A stretch of DNA of 56,244 nt from Pseudomonas fontis (GTDB lineage Bacteria; Pseudomonadota; Gammaproteobacteria; Pseudomonadales; Pseudomonadaceae). How positions within the stretch are numbered: position 1 is the stretch's first letter; every line of letters begins with the position of its first letter. The position numbers were made by a program, and so were the translations under genes. Shown one piece after another: positions 38,601 to 45,221 of this stretch. The stretch lies in the NCBI RefSeq assembly GCF_028656955.1, contig NZ_JAMDGY010000045.1:1-56244 (forward strand), in the 5' to 3' direction. The notes under the pieces were generated by a model. The model worked only from the letters and a program-made list of their open reading frames with translations, did not search any database and was not told the origin of the DNA.

Positions 38601-41066
38601 CAACATGCCCAGGGCCGCTACGGAACCGCTGCGGTTGTCCAGCGCATCGACCAGGCTCAGCTTGAGTTGGTCGTCGGACGCCAGGCTGCCCTTGGCGCGG
38701 TTGTCCAGGCTATGCGCCTTGATGTCGAGCAGGCTGGCGGCGCCAAGGACCCCGGCCTGGTTGTCGAGGGCAGCACCCAGCTCGACAAACAGCTCGGTAT
38801 CGGAAAGCACACGACCCTGCTGGTTGTTCAGGCTGCCCGCTGCGAGACGGTGCTGGCCGGCTGCGGAGATCTCGCCCAAGCGGTTGTTCAGGGCGTTTTG
38901 CACCTGCAATTGCTGGCCGGCGCGGCTGGCCAGGGTGCCACCCTGGTTGTCCAGGCTGCCACTGTGCAGATCAATGCCGGCTGCGGCGATGCGCCCTTTG
39001 ATATTGCTCAGCGCCTGCGCGATGCGCAGGGTTACCGCCTGTTCGCTGAGCACTTTGCCCGCGCTGTTGTCCAGGTTGTCGGCCTGCACCATGAACGACT
39101 GGGCGCTGGAGATTTCGCCACCACGGTTGTCGACATCGGCCAGACGCTGGAACACCAGCGGCCCGTTCGCGGCAATCAGCCCGGCCTGGTTGTTCAGTTG
39201 CCCGCGCTTCAGGTCCAGGGTCAGGCCCGTTTCACTGAAGACTCGGCCACCCTGCTGGTTGAGCAGTTCGCCGGTGGTCAGCTGCAGCCCGCTCTTGGCC
39301 TCCAGGTGCCCCTTGTTCTGGTTGTCCAGCCGACCGAGCTCAAGGCGCGCCTGCTGCCCGGCCACAATCTTGCCCGCCTGGTTGTCCAGCAGGCCCGACT
39401 GCTGCAGGGTCAGGTCGCCAATGCTGTGCAGGCTGCCCTGGCGGTTGAACAGGCTGGCGGCGGTGATCTTCAGTGTGTTGGCATCGATCAGGCCAGCCTG
39501 GTTGTTCAGGTGATTCGCGATGCGCAGGGTCAGCGCCTGGGTCGCCAGTACCTTGCCGGCGTCGCTGTTGTCCAACTGGCCCAGGTGGAGGGTGGCATCG
39601 CTGCGGGTCGACAGCTCGCCGCCACGGTTGCTCAGGGTATTGGCAACAACCGTCAGGGCCTGTTCGCTGCTGACCAGGCCACCCTGGTCATTGAGCAGTT
39701 CGCCACTGTTGATCGTTTGCGTACCTGCGCTGATGACACGCCCTTGTTGGCGATTGTCCAGGGTACCGGCGTCGATCTGCCCGGTGCGCTGGGCACTCAG
39801 GGTGCCACCCTGGTTGTTCAGGGTTTCACGCGTGGTGATCGCCAGGTCGCGGCTGGCGACCATGGTCTTGCCAGTGTTGTCGAGGTTCTGTGCGGTGACG
39901 GTAATGTCGCCCTGGGTATTGCGAGTGCCCGCTTTCTCGACACCGGCTTCGATTACCCCACGGTTGCTCAATGTACCGCCGGCATTCAGGGTGATGCTGT
40001 CGCGGGCGGCGATGTTGTTCTGGTTGGTCAGGTTGCCAGTTGTGGTCACCTGTACCTTGCTTTCACCATACAGCGGGCCTTGCACGTCGAGGCTTGCGGC
40101 CTTGACGTTGACCGCCCCGGTCGCGCTGGTCTGCGCCAGGCTGACATGGCCGTTGGCGTCGAGCTGGATGTCGCCACCGCTGGCGATCAGGTCACCCGCC
40201 AGGCGCACGCCGACGCCCGCTTCAGTACCGACCAGCTTGATCGCCCCGGCGTACATGCCGCCCAGGGCGCTGGAGTCGATCGCCAGTGCCGGCGCGTCAT
40301 TGGCAGCACCTGCACGCGGCGTGGCCGCCAGGGTCTGGGCGTCGACGTCGTTGCGCCCGGTGATCACGTTCAGCTCCTGCGCATGCAACTGCGCATTGAG
40401 CTTGGCCGAGCGGGTAATGATGTCGAAGCGGCCGACGTTGCCGGCGTTGAGCCCGGCACCTTCCAGGCTGACGCTGCCGCCATCGACCTGATAACCCCCG
40501 ACTGCGCCCTGCGCATTGATCACCGGCTTGCCGGTGGTCAGCGTCACTTGCGGGGTGTTGATGAAGCCGCAACCGTTGCAACTGATGCCGTACGGGTTGG
40601 CGACGATGACTTTGGCCGACTGCCCCGCCACTTCGGTGTAGCCGCGCAATTGGCTTGGGTTGCCACCGTTGACCTCGTTGAGGATGGTGGTCGCAGCCGT
40701 GCCTTGCAGGTGCGGGTTGCCAAGGATGATCCCGCCCAGCTGCGTCTCCTGGGTACGGTCGGTGGCGTTGTTGAGGATGACCCCGTTGCTGCCGACGTTG
40801 TAGTCGACAAATTGGTTGTGCGACAGCCCGCTGCCATTGGGCGCGGCGATGTTGACGATGGGTACGCCGTTGCCCGCCTGGTTCAGCGCCGTGCCCGGCG
40901 CACTGACCACGATGCCTTCAGCCGCCTGTGCCCACATCGGTTGCCAGAACATGACGTTGGCCAACAACAGTGCCAGCCCGCGCTTGGGCAGCCCGCAGAA
41001 AGACTCGCGCGGCTGGATTGCGGCCGAGCGCTGGCGGTTCAGGAAGGCGAACTGTTTAACGTCCAT
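29655..41066 (-). CDS. TpsA-3: CdiA-like exoprotein (3803 aa) ending in a GIY-YIG nuclease-like toxin
   Basis: This gene is immediately downstream of TpsB (44-bp gap, no promoter seen), so the two are co-transcribed. It starts MDVKQFAFLNRQR with the same extended signal peptide as its paralogs. The TPS domain has NPHL at residues 117-120, where the paralogs have NPNL, followed by NPYG and CNGC. The repeat shaft is shorter than in the other two. A divergent segment (about 33530-34320) carries CYSC at 34281-34292 and an insert with YRCCATPSES. DNSGRSQPHKYLIETNPVLT, a second shaft part, a hydrophobic stretch and a DUF637-like region (NKGDLGQVLKDTLSKESL) follow. The junction is ATQYNNLNH, with Tyr at residue 3519. 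The last roughly 110 residues form a GIY-YIG-like domain: VYS at 3694-3696, YVG at 3705-3707, Arg3715, His3719, Glu3745 and Asn3770. It probably acts as a DNase or RNase delivered on cell contact. Confidence 0.92.
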   Translation of the reverse strand: MDVKQFAFLNRQRSAAIQPRESFCGLPKRGLALLLANVMFWQPMWAQAAEGIVVSAPGTALNQAGNGVPIVNIAAPNGSGLSHNQFVDYNVGSNGVILNNATDRTQETQLGGIILGNPHLQGTAATTILNEVNGGNPSQLRGYTEVAGQSAKVIVANPYGISCNGCGFINTPQVTLTTGKPVINAQGAVGGYQVDGGSVSLEGAGLNAGNVGRFDIITRSAKLNAQLHAQELNVITGRNDVDAQTLAATPRAGAANDAPALAIDSSALGGMYAGAIKLVGTEAGVGVRLAGDLIASGGDIQLDANGHVSLAQTSATGAVNVKAASLDVQGPLYGESKVQVTTTGNLTNQNNIAARDSITLNAGGTLSNRGVIEAGVEKAGTRNTQGDITVTAQNLDNTGKTMVASRDLAITTRETLNNQGGTLSAQRTGQIDAGTLDNRQQGRVISAGTQTINSGELLNDQGGLVSSEQALTVVANTLSNRGGELSTRSDATLHLGQLDNSDAGKVLATQALTLRIANHLNNQAGLIDANTLKITAASLFNRQGSLHSIGDLTLQQSGLLDNQAGKIVAGQQARLELGRLDNQNKGHLEAKSGLQLTTGELLNQQGGRVFSETGLTLDLKRGQLNNQAGLIAANGPLVFQRLADVDNRGGEISSAQSFMVQADNLDNSAGKVLSEQAVTLRIAQALSNIKGRIAAAGIDLHSGSLDNQGGTLASRAGQQLQVQNALNNRLGEISAAGQHRLAAGSLNNQQGRVLSDTELFVELGAALDNQAGVLGAASLLDIKAHSLDNRAKGSLASDDQLKLSLVDALDNRSGSVAALGMLHLDAGRADNRAAGLIGSGQSSTLRVGELDNRGGEISAEKGIDGAGQVLDNSGGKLLAGTTLGLVLEQLINHNKGLVSAQQISLDGARLDNSGGVVSARERLEIRLHDRGLPARDGRLDNQQGHLESEGALLLETAQIDNRSGAISSTQQLTLKASAEIDNREGTLESDAGLSLASGRLDNRQGVINNGLDASLDTGRFDNQQGRLSSAGRLQLKAGQVNNSDKGRIASGQALDVRVTGLEQQNGELYSTGDLSLDLQHGHLNNQGGLIHNSGILTLKQLKDVANQGGEISSDQAFTLAARQLDTSAGKVLSKQALTLTLEQALTSLKGQILAASLTVRAASLDNSAGLISSRGVLDIDLGAQGGLVNQAGTLFANGNLLLRSNTLNNHQGHVASQQDLDVRGGVIDNQAGELIAEGGLTVAGQRLDNRAKGLVKAAKDATLTVDDIDNRDGEITSKGSIALTGNSLDNSDQGRVRADRALDLGFNQVHNRNKGELSAKQALTLTGTGPQSTLDNSAGRLSSDGPVKLNLSGEVLNIGGRIDSESSLVVSGARLDNSGGTLSSATDLTLDSQGQVLNQRGKLLGDGNLKLTSASLDNREDGVVTAKGQVVLKTGELDNSQRGRVIAGTTLDLTATQLRNNDAGQIAGKTLLASVTGLEQQGGKLFGADSLTLDLNNGDLDNQGGTLNSPGLLLIKQLRDLYNRGGEISSSQQFSLLGRTLNNSGGSLISHQQLNLDASQLINAKGLVSGWQGVRLDGTSVDNSDGGTVSSRDGTLVVELDGALRNGQGGALASLGELKVTAASLDNRGGVLASGAGQHLVLTKGALDNSAGGLLDSKAGIYLQAAGLNNSDARLIGKGPITLVLDADLNNSRGKLLSGAALNVDKAGQVINHGGQLGSQTTLTLHAQGVDNSQRGTLAAVGDLLINSKGEVRNSEEGLLHSESGVLKIDAGSLDNTKGKLQSLTDITLDTRGAIVNQNGQIIAQRGDVGLTAGSLNNRNGVLASLKGALTAQINGGLLSNQGGVIQARQLTLTALAGLHNQGGRLASQAGQTSIHTGEFINQGGGVYANGLISVTANRVDNSFGGQIAGQNLSFGLGGALYNRGGVIESDTALSLVAGSFDNQGGQLRAMGKTGKTEFRIGGLLDNLGGVLETSNTDLALNAGNFLNGGGRLLHGGQGDFGVSLANLSGAGGELATLGGLTISAANWSTNSVIQAGRLTVNVGQLTVEGAGRLLASQSFVGTGGNWVNNGLIASDGAFSLNLGGSYSGTGRATSLGDLKLDANSIVLGASTSIAGGGTTTIGGLGTLASLTNYGRLTSAQALDVRASRLDNWGTLASGTTLKISSGAAQNNANAFIFSGTDMTWSVSSLTNLLGEIYSLGNLNVEGLSPGTRAAVLKNMSGKMESARDFIIKAEQISNERNNFSVTSELYSSAVGQRCYSCTSLPYGVSSSKKTPWHLVWVQQYKTTVSGDPSSVAASLNAGGNLDVQGSNFKNANSTVSATGNIAITVGNFENTGAALGDYISAKYLSVDARGYGQLDQLIQYNQYNDAAYNKDWWFINPNGEVSRAPTITYRCCATPSESYVAYGMLVFAFKDGHMGARDMGPSLYSTGQRMELPAFVANAAVFDEKVIATGTATSYVPAVIQAGGNVSINATQKLGNGVEKPFTAPNGFGGRGTNTGATSAQPILIDINKQLPPDLAQQQVNPLALPGFSLPTGQNGLFRLSTSEGAVSVPSSSGWTLGGSSINLAERDRPLPITPGRDSQLGNLPQVDASVRAVDPTQRERLELDTRATSVALDNTGNGSGRLPERNTDAAGLTALDPLALTKPAPWDKPKVVPPTSIRQVQGLPDNSGRSQPHKYLIETNPVLTDLKSFMSSDYLLGNLGYDPDKSWKRLGDGFYEQRLIQDAVVARTGQRFIDGQTSNEALYKYLMDNAIASKQRLDLSVGVTLTAQQVTALTHDIVWLEEHVVNGEKVLVPVLYLAQANNRLAPNGALIAGNDVTLVAGDSLSNVGTIKANNNLSASAGKNLVNGGLLEAGNRLDMLAGDSILNGAGGIIKGRDVSLNALLGDVVNERTVTTHQVGGNRRDYIDSAGRIEAGNDLTIGAGRDVMNLGGVIQAGRDLDIDAGRDLVLSSAEQEVSEDWGRGHQKESLTQHVGTIDAGRDITLVAERDFAAIASEVEAKRNIAVNAGNDLTLTSAANEEHFYSKTKKVTRQEDHVRQVSTSFKAGGNIDLSADNDLTLIASRIEAGDEAYLVAGDELALLAAEDRDYSLYDKKSNGSWGRKVTKRDESTTVNHVVSEISTGGHLTLVSSGDQRYQAAKLDSGGDLTLDSGGDIYFQSVKDLKQESHEKSDSSLAWFSMKGKGSTDETFRQTQMTVNGELVIKAAGTIHADVRQVNQESVAESIDAMVKADPNLGWLKEVEAKGGVDWRQVQEIHTRFKYENSGLGAGAQMVMAILLAAVLGPAGLGLAGAQLAGAAALANTALNSAISNKGDLGQVLKDTLSKESLSSAAIAAITAGIAENYFGDIAKTKIVDGKSVVDLGSLEGIGRFGAQQLAIGAASGAVGQAFGRDADIRAILQSAVFNTLAATAFSTAGDAGLRTGSPEKIALHALVGGFVAQAAGGDFATGAIAAGANEMLANQLRRLATQMDPVNRDALMLIASQLVGVVSAAARDEGDGKRLEDGSWIATNATQYNNLNHSDMSDFVGDMNDCGSDGACQEKFWVARGHKQLSDENYERALKTGGPAFARWQQQDIEAGLSALEGLKCTTTACQGYKDQLVERAVSSLQTLAEVTGSWEPFLQLIGELPGRKLVTERVLGVAEGVMSSPRVRAAVEKANEIKTVRKAETDALNAAKDAGARTIVGGKTCVYSCVVDGVTRYVGITDDIVKRGQAHMREKGIVIEQIPGLKNLSRSDARAVEQTLIEYHGLAGKIEQTGKLDSTLINKINSISKTKNPTKYERGLIRGAELLKRAGYKGF
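29740..30010 (-). other. GIY-YIG-like nuclease domain at the TpsA-3 tip
   Basis: The paired tyrosine motifs are VYS (29979-29987) and YVG (29946-29954), eight residues apart. They are followed by a likely catalytic Arg (residue 3715) with a nearby His, the catalytic Glu in ARAVEQTLIEYHG (Glu3745) and a late Asn (3770). This is the order expected of the GIY-YIG superfamily, members of which are known among polymorphic toxins. Confidence 0.8.
39855..41066 (-). repeat. Paralogous 5' block, copy 3 (TpsA-3 N-terminus)
   Basis: This copy aligns gaplessly to copies 1 and 2. It is slightly more divergent, with changes at NPNL to NPHL (40707-40718) and nearby, and in the segment around 40035-40090. 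Confidence 0.9.
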
Positions 41067-41110
41067 GTTGGTCTCGGCAGGCAGGTAAAGTCAGTGGTAG
41101 GCGATTGCGA

Positions 41111-42817
41111 TCAGATCGAAAAATCGAGGCGGAAGTAGACCGGGGTCTCGCGGTCGGGCAAGGCGTCGGGACGCTCCAGCGAGTGGGCGAACACCACGCT
41201 CGCCGACACATGCTTGCCACGGGCAAACAGTTCCAGCGAATGGCTGCTGGCGCGCCCGTGGTAGTCACCGTTGTAACGGTCGCCACGGATCACGCCCTGG
41301 TCATAGCCCAGGCCCATGCCGTATTCACCGAGCACCGGTTGCAACGCCGCCCAGGTCACCGGCCGGGCCCAGCGCAGGTCATTGCGCCAGTAGCCGCCGC
41401 TGTCACCCGAGAGCGACTGGTCCTTGTAACCGCGTACCGATGCCAGGCCGCCGAGGCTGATGCGCTGCGGGCTGAACAGTACGTCTTCGCTGCGCTGCCC
41501 GGTGGCCAGGCTGCTGAAGGTGAAGGACTCGCCGAACAGCTTGAAGCCCTGTTGGAAGCTCGCCGTCGCGGAGTATTTGCGGTAGCGCGCATTCGGCTGC
41601 CCGGGACGCGGGTGGCCGTTGTCCTGGGCATCGAATGCACCGATGCCGTTCTGCACGCCCAGGTCAAGGTTGAGGAACGCATTGCCGATACGCCGACCAT
41701 GGTTGACCCCGAACTGCGACTCGCTGATGCGGTTGCTGCTGGTTTCCAGGCGGCTGTCTTCGATGTAGTTGTTGGTGCGCAGGTGCGACATCCCGGCATT
41801 GAGCGAGGTCTTGCTCACCGAATCACGGTGGATCACCCGCTCGGCGCGCAGTTGATGGCTCTGGCTGTCGCCGGTCTGCTTGAAGTCAAAACCGTTGGCC
41901 TCGGCCAGTGAGCGGTACTCGGATTCACTGTAGCTGTAGCTGAAGGTCCACCAGCCCAGTGGCAGGTTGTAGAACAGCACGCCGTTCTTGGTGCCCTGGG
42001 TGTGATCGCTGACCACATCGTGCCCGCCACGCAATACCAACTGGTCGGCCAGGCCCAACGGGCTGTCCCACTCGAAACCCAGGTTGAGCAGTTGCTCACC
42101 GGTGCTCTTCTGCCCTTCGTTGTTGCGCGACAACGAGGCGCGCCAGGGTTTTTGCGGGGTGTTCTTGACCAGTACGGTACTGCCGCCCACGGCCTGGCCG
42201 GGGGTCAGTTCCATCTGCGCCTTGTTCGACGGCAAGCGATTGAGCTGATCGACCATCTGCTCGATTTCGCGCAGGTTCAATTGCTCCCCGGTGCTTCCCG
42301 GGAACGCCATGGCCAGTTCGCGCTCGGACAGTTTGCTGTCCTCGGCAGCGCGTACACCTTCCAGCTTGCCTTCGACCACCAGCACTTGCAGGTGGCCACC
42401 GGAAAGGTCTTGCTGAGGCAGGTAGGCGCGACTGGTGACCAGGCCCTTCTCGATGTACACATCGGTGATGACCTTGAGCAGCTCGTTCAGCTGGCTGACG
42501 CCCATGCACTGGCCGACATAAGGCTTGAGCAGGCGCTCGCGCTCGGCAGCCGACAAGCTATCGGCACCCTTGAGTTCAATGGTCTTGATGGTGAAGCAGC
42601 GCCCATCGGCGGGCAGCGTTGGCGCAGCGGGCTCGGCCGATTTGCCGGGCAGTTCCTTGAGTTCTTCCAGGCGGCGCTGCTGTTCTTCCAGCAGGCGGTT
42701 CTGACGCTCGCGGATCAGGTCCTGGGTACCCGGCAACTCGGCCGCTGCGGGCGATGCAAAGCCTGAAAAAACAGCGAACAGGCACACAACGCCCATCCTG
42801 GAGGTGCGAAACACCAT
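41111..42817 (-). CDS. TpsB outer-membrane transporter (FhaC/ShlB/CdiB family), 568 aa
   Basis: This is an Omp85-superfamily translocator that exports TpsA proteins across the outer membrane. A Sec signal peptide (hydrophobic VVCLFAVFSGF, cleavage near SPAAA/E, residue 25-26) is followed by a charged helix (RERQNRLLEEQQRRLEELKE) that fits the plug helix H1. Two POTRA domains follow (about residues 73-225; CFTIKTIELKGADSL begins the first), then a 16-strand-type barrel. The conserved L6 loop is SVRGYKDQ, about residues 458-465. It is the only TpsB in the window and is followed by three TpsA genes, so it probably serves all three. It ends in FRLDFSI, with a non-aromatic last residue. Its length fits the family. 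It sits first in the locus behind its own promoter. Confidence 0.95.
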   Translation of the reverse strand: MVFRTSRMGVVCLFAVFSGFASPAAAELPGTQDLIRERQNRLLEEQQRRLEELKELPGKSAEPAAPTLPADGRCFTIKTIELKGADSLSAAERERLLKPYVGQCMGVSQLNELLKVITDVYIEKGLVTSRAYLPQQDLSGGHLQVLVVEGKLEGVRAAEDSKLSERELAMAFPGSTGEQLNLREIEQMVDQLNRLPSNKAQMELTPGQAVGGSTVLVKNTPQKPWRASLSRNNEGQKSTGEQLLNLGFEWDSPLGLADQLVLRGGHDVVSDHTQGTKNGVLFYNLPLGWWTFSYSYSESEYRSLAEANGFDFKQTGDSQSHQLRAERVIHRDSVSKTSLNAGMSHLRTNNYIEDSRLETSSNRISESQFGVNHGRRIGNAFLNLDLGVQNGIGAFDAQDNGHPRPGQPNARYRKYSATASFQQGFKLFGESFTFSSLATGQRSEDVLFSPQRISLGGLASVRGYKDQSLSGDSGGYWRNDLRWARPVTWAALQPVLGEYGMGLGYDQGVIRGDRYNGDYHGRASSHSLELFARGKHVSASVVFAHSLERPDALPDRETPVYFRLDFSI

Positions 42818-42851
42818 GTCCGATCCCTGGAGAGTAAAAAACGAAGGCGCG

Positions 42852-42880
42852 ATAGTAATGAGCCATTATTATGGCGTCAA
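42852..42880 (-). promoter_or_regulatory. Sigma70-type promoter of the tpsB-tpsA-3-imm3 unit
   Basis: Minus-strand TTGACG (42875-42880), a 17-bp spacer and TACTAT (42852-42857), 35 bp upstream of the tpsB ATG. The spacer contains the perfect dyad GCCAT-AATA-ATGGC. The sequence aligns without gaps to the promoters of TpsA-1 and TpsA-2, including the CGCGC after the -10 that is also seen at TpsA-1. Confidence 0.7.
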
Positions 42881-42960
42881 ATTGATATCACCCTCAGCAC
42901 TCAAAAATATGCCATCGCCACAGCAAAGACACTCTCCAGGGAGCCACCGACTTTCGCCTG

Positions 42961-44379
42961 TTACGGCATCACTGGCGGCGTGTACTGCAACGTCGTACCC
43001 AGTGCCCACAGCAGGAACAGCACCAGCGGCACATGCACCAGCAACTGCACGAACGAGAAGCCGATCAGGTCACGCGCCTTCAGCCCCAGCACGCCGAGCA
43101 GCGGCAGCATGTAGAACGGGTTGATCAGGTTCGGCAGCGCTTCGGCGGCGTTGTAGATCTGCACCGCCCAGCCCAGGTGGTATTGCAGGTCATTGGCCAC
43201 CAGCATCACGTAGGGCGCCTCGATGATCCACTTGCCGCCCCCGGACGGAATGAAGAAGCCCAGCACCGCCGAGTACACGCCCATCAATAGCGCATAGGTG
43301 TCATGCGTGGCGATCTGCACGAAGAAGGTCGAGATATGGTGCGCCAGGGTCTGCGCATCGCCGCCCTTCACTTGCGTCAAAATCGCCGCAATCGAGCCAT
43401 ACAACGGGAACTGGATCAACACCCCCGTGGTGGTCGGCACTGCCCGGCTCACGGCGTCGAGGAAGCTGCGTGGGCGCCAGTGCAGCAAGGCCCCCAGCAT
43501 GATGAACAGGAAGTTGTAGGTGTTCAGCCCGGAAATCGCGGTGATCGCCGGCTTGGTCGAGAACTCGTGGTACAGCCAGCCGGCTGCGAGCAACACCAGC
43601 AGCAAGGTCAGGATCGGGCTGTATTCCAGCCACTCACCCGGCCGGGTGCGCTGCGCCGTAGGGGGCATGCTGAAACTGGGGTCGATGCCGCAGGCCTCGG
43701 CATCGCGGGCGCTGTTCGGGCCCGGGGCGGTGGCATAGGCGATGATCAGCGAAACGATCACCAGGGCTGCGAGCAACACGCCCGACTGCCAGAGGAAGAT
43801 GGTTTCAGTGAACGGAATAACCCCGGTGATCGCCAGGATCGACGGTGGCAGGCTGGCCGGGTTGGCTTGCAACTGCGCGGCCGATGAGGAAAGGCCCAAG
43901 GCCCATACCGCGCCCAGGCCCAGGTAGGCGGCAGCGCCCGCCGCGCGGTAATCCATCTTCAGGTCGGTACGCCGCGCCAGGGCGCGTACCAGCAGGCCGC
44001 CGAAAACCAGCGACAGGCCCCAGTTGAGCAGCGAGGCAACCATCGAGATCAAGGCTACCCAGCACACGGCGGAGCGGCCGTTTTTCGGGATGCGCGCCAG
44101 GCGGTCGATGAGTTTTACCGCCGGCGGTGAGCTGGCGACCACATAGCCGCCGATCACCACGAAGGCCATCTGCATGGTGAACGGGATCAGGCTCCAGAAG
44201 CCATCGCCGAAGGCGGTAGCGGTATCAGTGGGTTTGGCGCCCATGGCCAGGGCGCCGAGGGTGACGAGGATTACCGCCAGGGCGGCAAATACCCAGGAAT
44301 CGGGGAACCAGCGTTCGGCCCAGTTGGAACAACGCAGCGCAAAGCGGGCGGAGCGACTGTCTTGGAGGTCAGTGGCCAT
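42961..44379 (-). CDS. atoE: Short-chain fatty acid transporter AtoE, 472 aa
   Basis: This is a polytopic inner-membrane protein of the AtoE / short-chain fatty acid transporter family, expected to import acetoacetate or short-chain fatty acids. About a dozen hydrophobic segments are visible, starting with SWVFAALAVILVTLGALAMG and ending LLVHVPLVLFLLWALG. Family-like stretches include IPFTMQMAFVVIGGYVVASSP, LNWGLSLVFGGLLVRA and FIPSGGGKWIIEAPYVM. The length is typical. The ATG at 44379 has a good AAGGAAA site. It is the last gene of the scoA-scoB-atoE operon, 149 bp after scoB with a REP-like inverted pair between them. The function agrees with the CoA-transferase genes, which activate the imported acid. 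Confidence 0.93.
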   Translation of the reverse strand: MATDLQDSRSARFALRCSNWAERWFPDSWVFAALAVILVTLGALAMGAKPTDTATAFGDGFWSLIPFTMQMAFVVIGGYVVASSPPAVKLIDRLARIPKNGRSAVCWVALISMVASLLNWGLSLVFGGLLVRALARRTDLKMDYRAAGAAAYLGLGAVWALGLSSSAAQLQANPASLPPSILAITGVIPFTETIFLWQSGVLLAALVIVSLIIAYATAPGPNSARDAEACGIDPSFSMPPTAQRTRPGEWLEYSPILTLLLVLLAAGWLYHEFSTKPAITAISGLNTYNFLFIMLGALLHWRPRSFLDAVSRAVPTTTGVLIQFPLYGSIAAILTQVKGGDAQTLAHHISTFFVQIATHDTYALLMGVYSAVLGFFIPSGGGKWIIEAPYVMLVANDLQYHLGWAVQIYNAAEALPNLINPFYMLPLLGVLGLKARDLIGFSFVQLLVHVPLVLFLLWALGTTLQYTPPVMP

Positions 44380-44412
44380 GGGTTTTTCCTTTTATTATTG
44401 TTGGAAATGCAC

Positions 44413-44505
44413 AAGGCCCCATCGCCGGCAAAGCCGGCTCCCACAGAGGTATGCATGTGCAGCATGACCCTCTGTGGGAGCCGGCTTTGCCGGCGATAGG
44501 GCCAG
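44413..44505. repeat. Inverted pair of REP-like elements between scoB and atoE
   Basis: About 35 bp (44417-44450), with GCCGGC-AAA-GCCGGC followed by TCCCACAGAGG, is repeated in inverse orientation at 44468-44502 with an 18-bp loop. The form and sequence match the REP elements common in P. putida genomes. Transcribed, it would fold into a long hairpin that could lower atoE expression or stabilise the upstream mRNA. Confidence 0.8.
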
Positions 44506-44528
44506 CACAAACAAAGCAATTCTTCAGA

Positions 44529-45185
44529 TCAGAACGTCATTTCTTTCACATCATCAGCCACGATCAGCTTGCCGGCCGTCTTCGCGACGATCTCTTCAAC
44601 GCTCACCCCCGGCGCCGTCTCGCGCAGGATGAAGGCGCCGTTTTCAATCTCCAGGTACGCCAGGTCCGTCAGCACCTTGCGGATGCAACCAGCGCCGGTC
44701 AGCGGCAGGCTGCACTTGCTCAGCAGCTTGGACTCGCCGTCTTTCGAGGCGTGGGTCATGGTGACGATGATGTTGTCGGCACCGGCCACCAGGTCCATCG
44801 CCCCGCCCATGCCCTTGACCAGCTTGCCGGGGATCATCCAGGAGGCAATGTTGCCCTCCACGTCCACCTCGAAAGCACCGAGCACGGTCAGGTCGACATG
44901 CCCGCCGCGAATCATCGCGAAGGACTCGGCGGAGTTGAAGATCGAGGCGCCGGTGCGTGCGGTCACGGTCTGTTTGCCAGCGTTGATCATGTCGGCATCC
45001 AGCTGCGCTTCGGTAGGGAATTCACCCATGCCGAGCAGGCCGTTTTCCGATTGCAGCATCACGTCGATGTCGCTGGGGACATAGTTGGCCACCAGGGTCG
45101 GAATGCCGATGCCGAGGTTGACGTAGTAGCCGTCCTTGAGTTCGCGGGCGACGCGCTGGGCCATTTGTTCGCGGGTAAGTGCCAT
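44529..45185 (-). CDS. scoB: 3-oxoacid CoA-transferase subunit B, 218 aa
   Basis: This is the beta subunit of a class I CoA-transferase (succinyl-CoA or acetyl-CoA : acetoacetate). It carries the active-site glutamate that forms the enzyme-CoA thioester: SENG at residues 46-49, Glu47, preceded by the family sequence NLGIGIPTLVANY. Later motifs are GGHVDLTVLGAFEVD and GKLVKGMGGAMDLV. Full length for the family. It lies 36 bp after subunit A, as usual for the heterodimeric enzyme. The substrate is inferred from the neighbour AtoE; the naming alternatives are atoA and pcaJ-like, and the exact acyl specificity cannot be read from sequence. Confidence 0.93.
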   Translation of the reverse strand: MALTREQMAQRVARELKDGYYVNLGIGIPTLVANYVPSDIDVMLQSENGLLGMGEFPTEAQLDADMINAGKQTVTARTGASIFNSAESFAMIRGGHVDLTVLGAFEVDVEGNIASWMIPGKLVKGMGGAMDLVAGADNIIVTMTHASKDGESKLLSKCSLPLTGAGCIRKVLTDLAYLEIENGAFILRETAPGVSVEEIVAKTAGKLIVADDVKEMTF

Positions 45186-45221
45186 GGTCAGGATCTCTTT
45201 GTTGTTCTGTGCGGGGACGGG

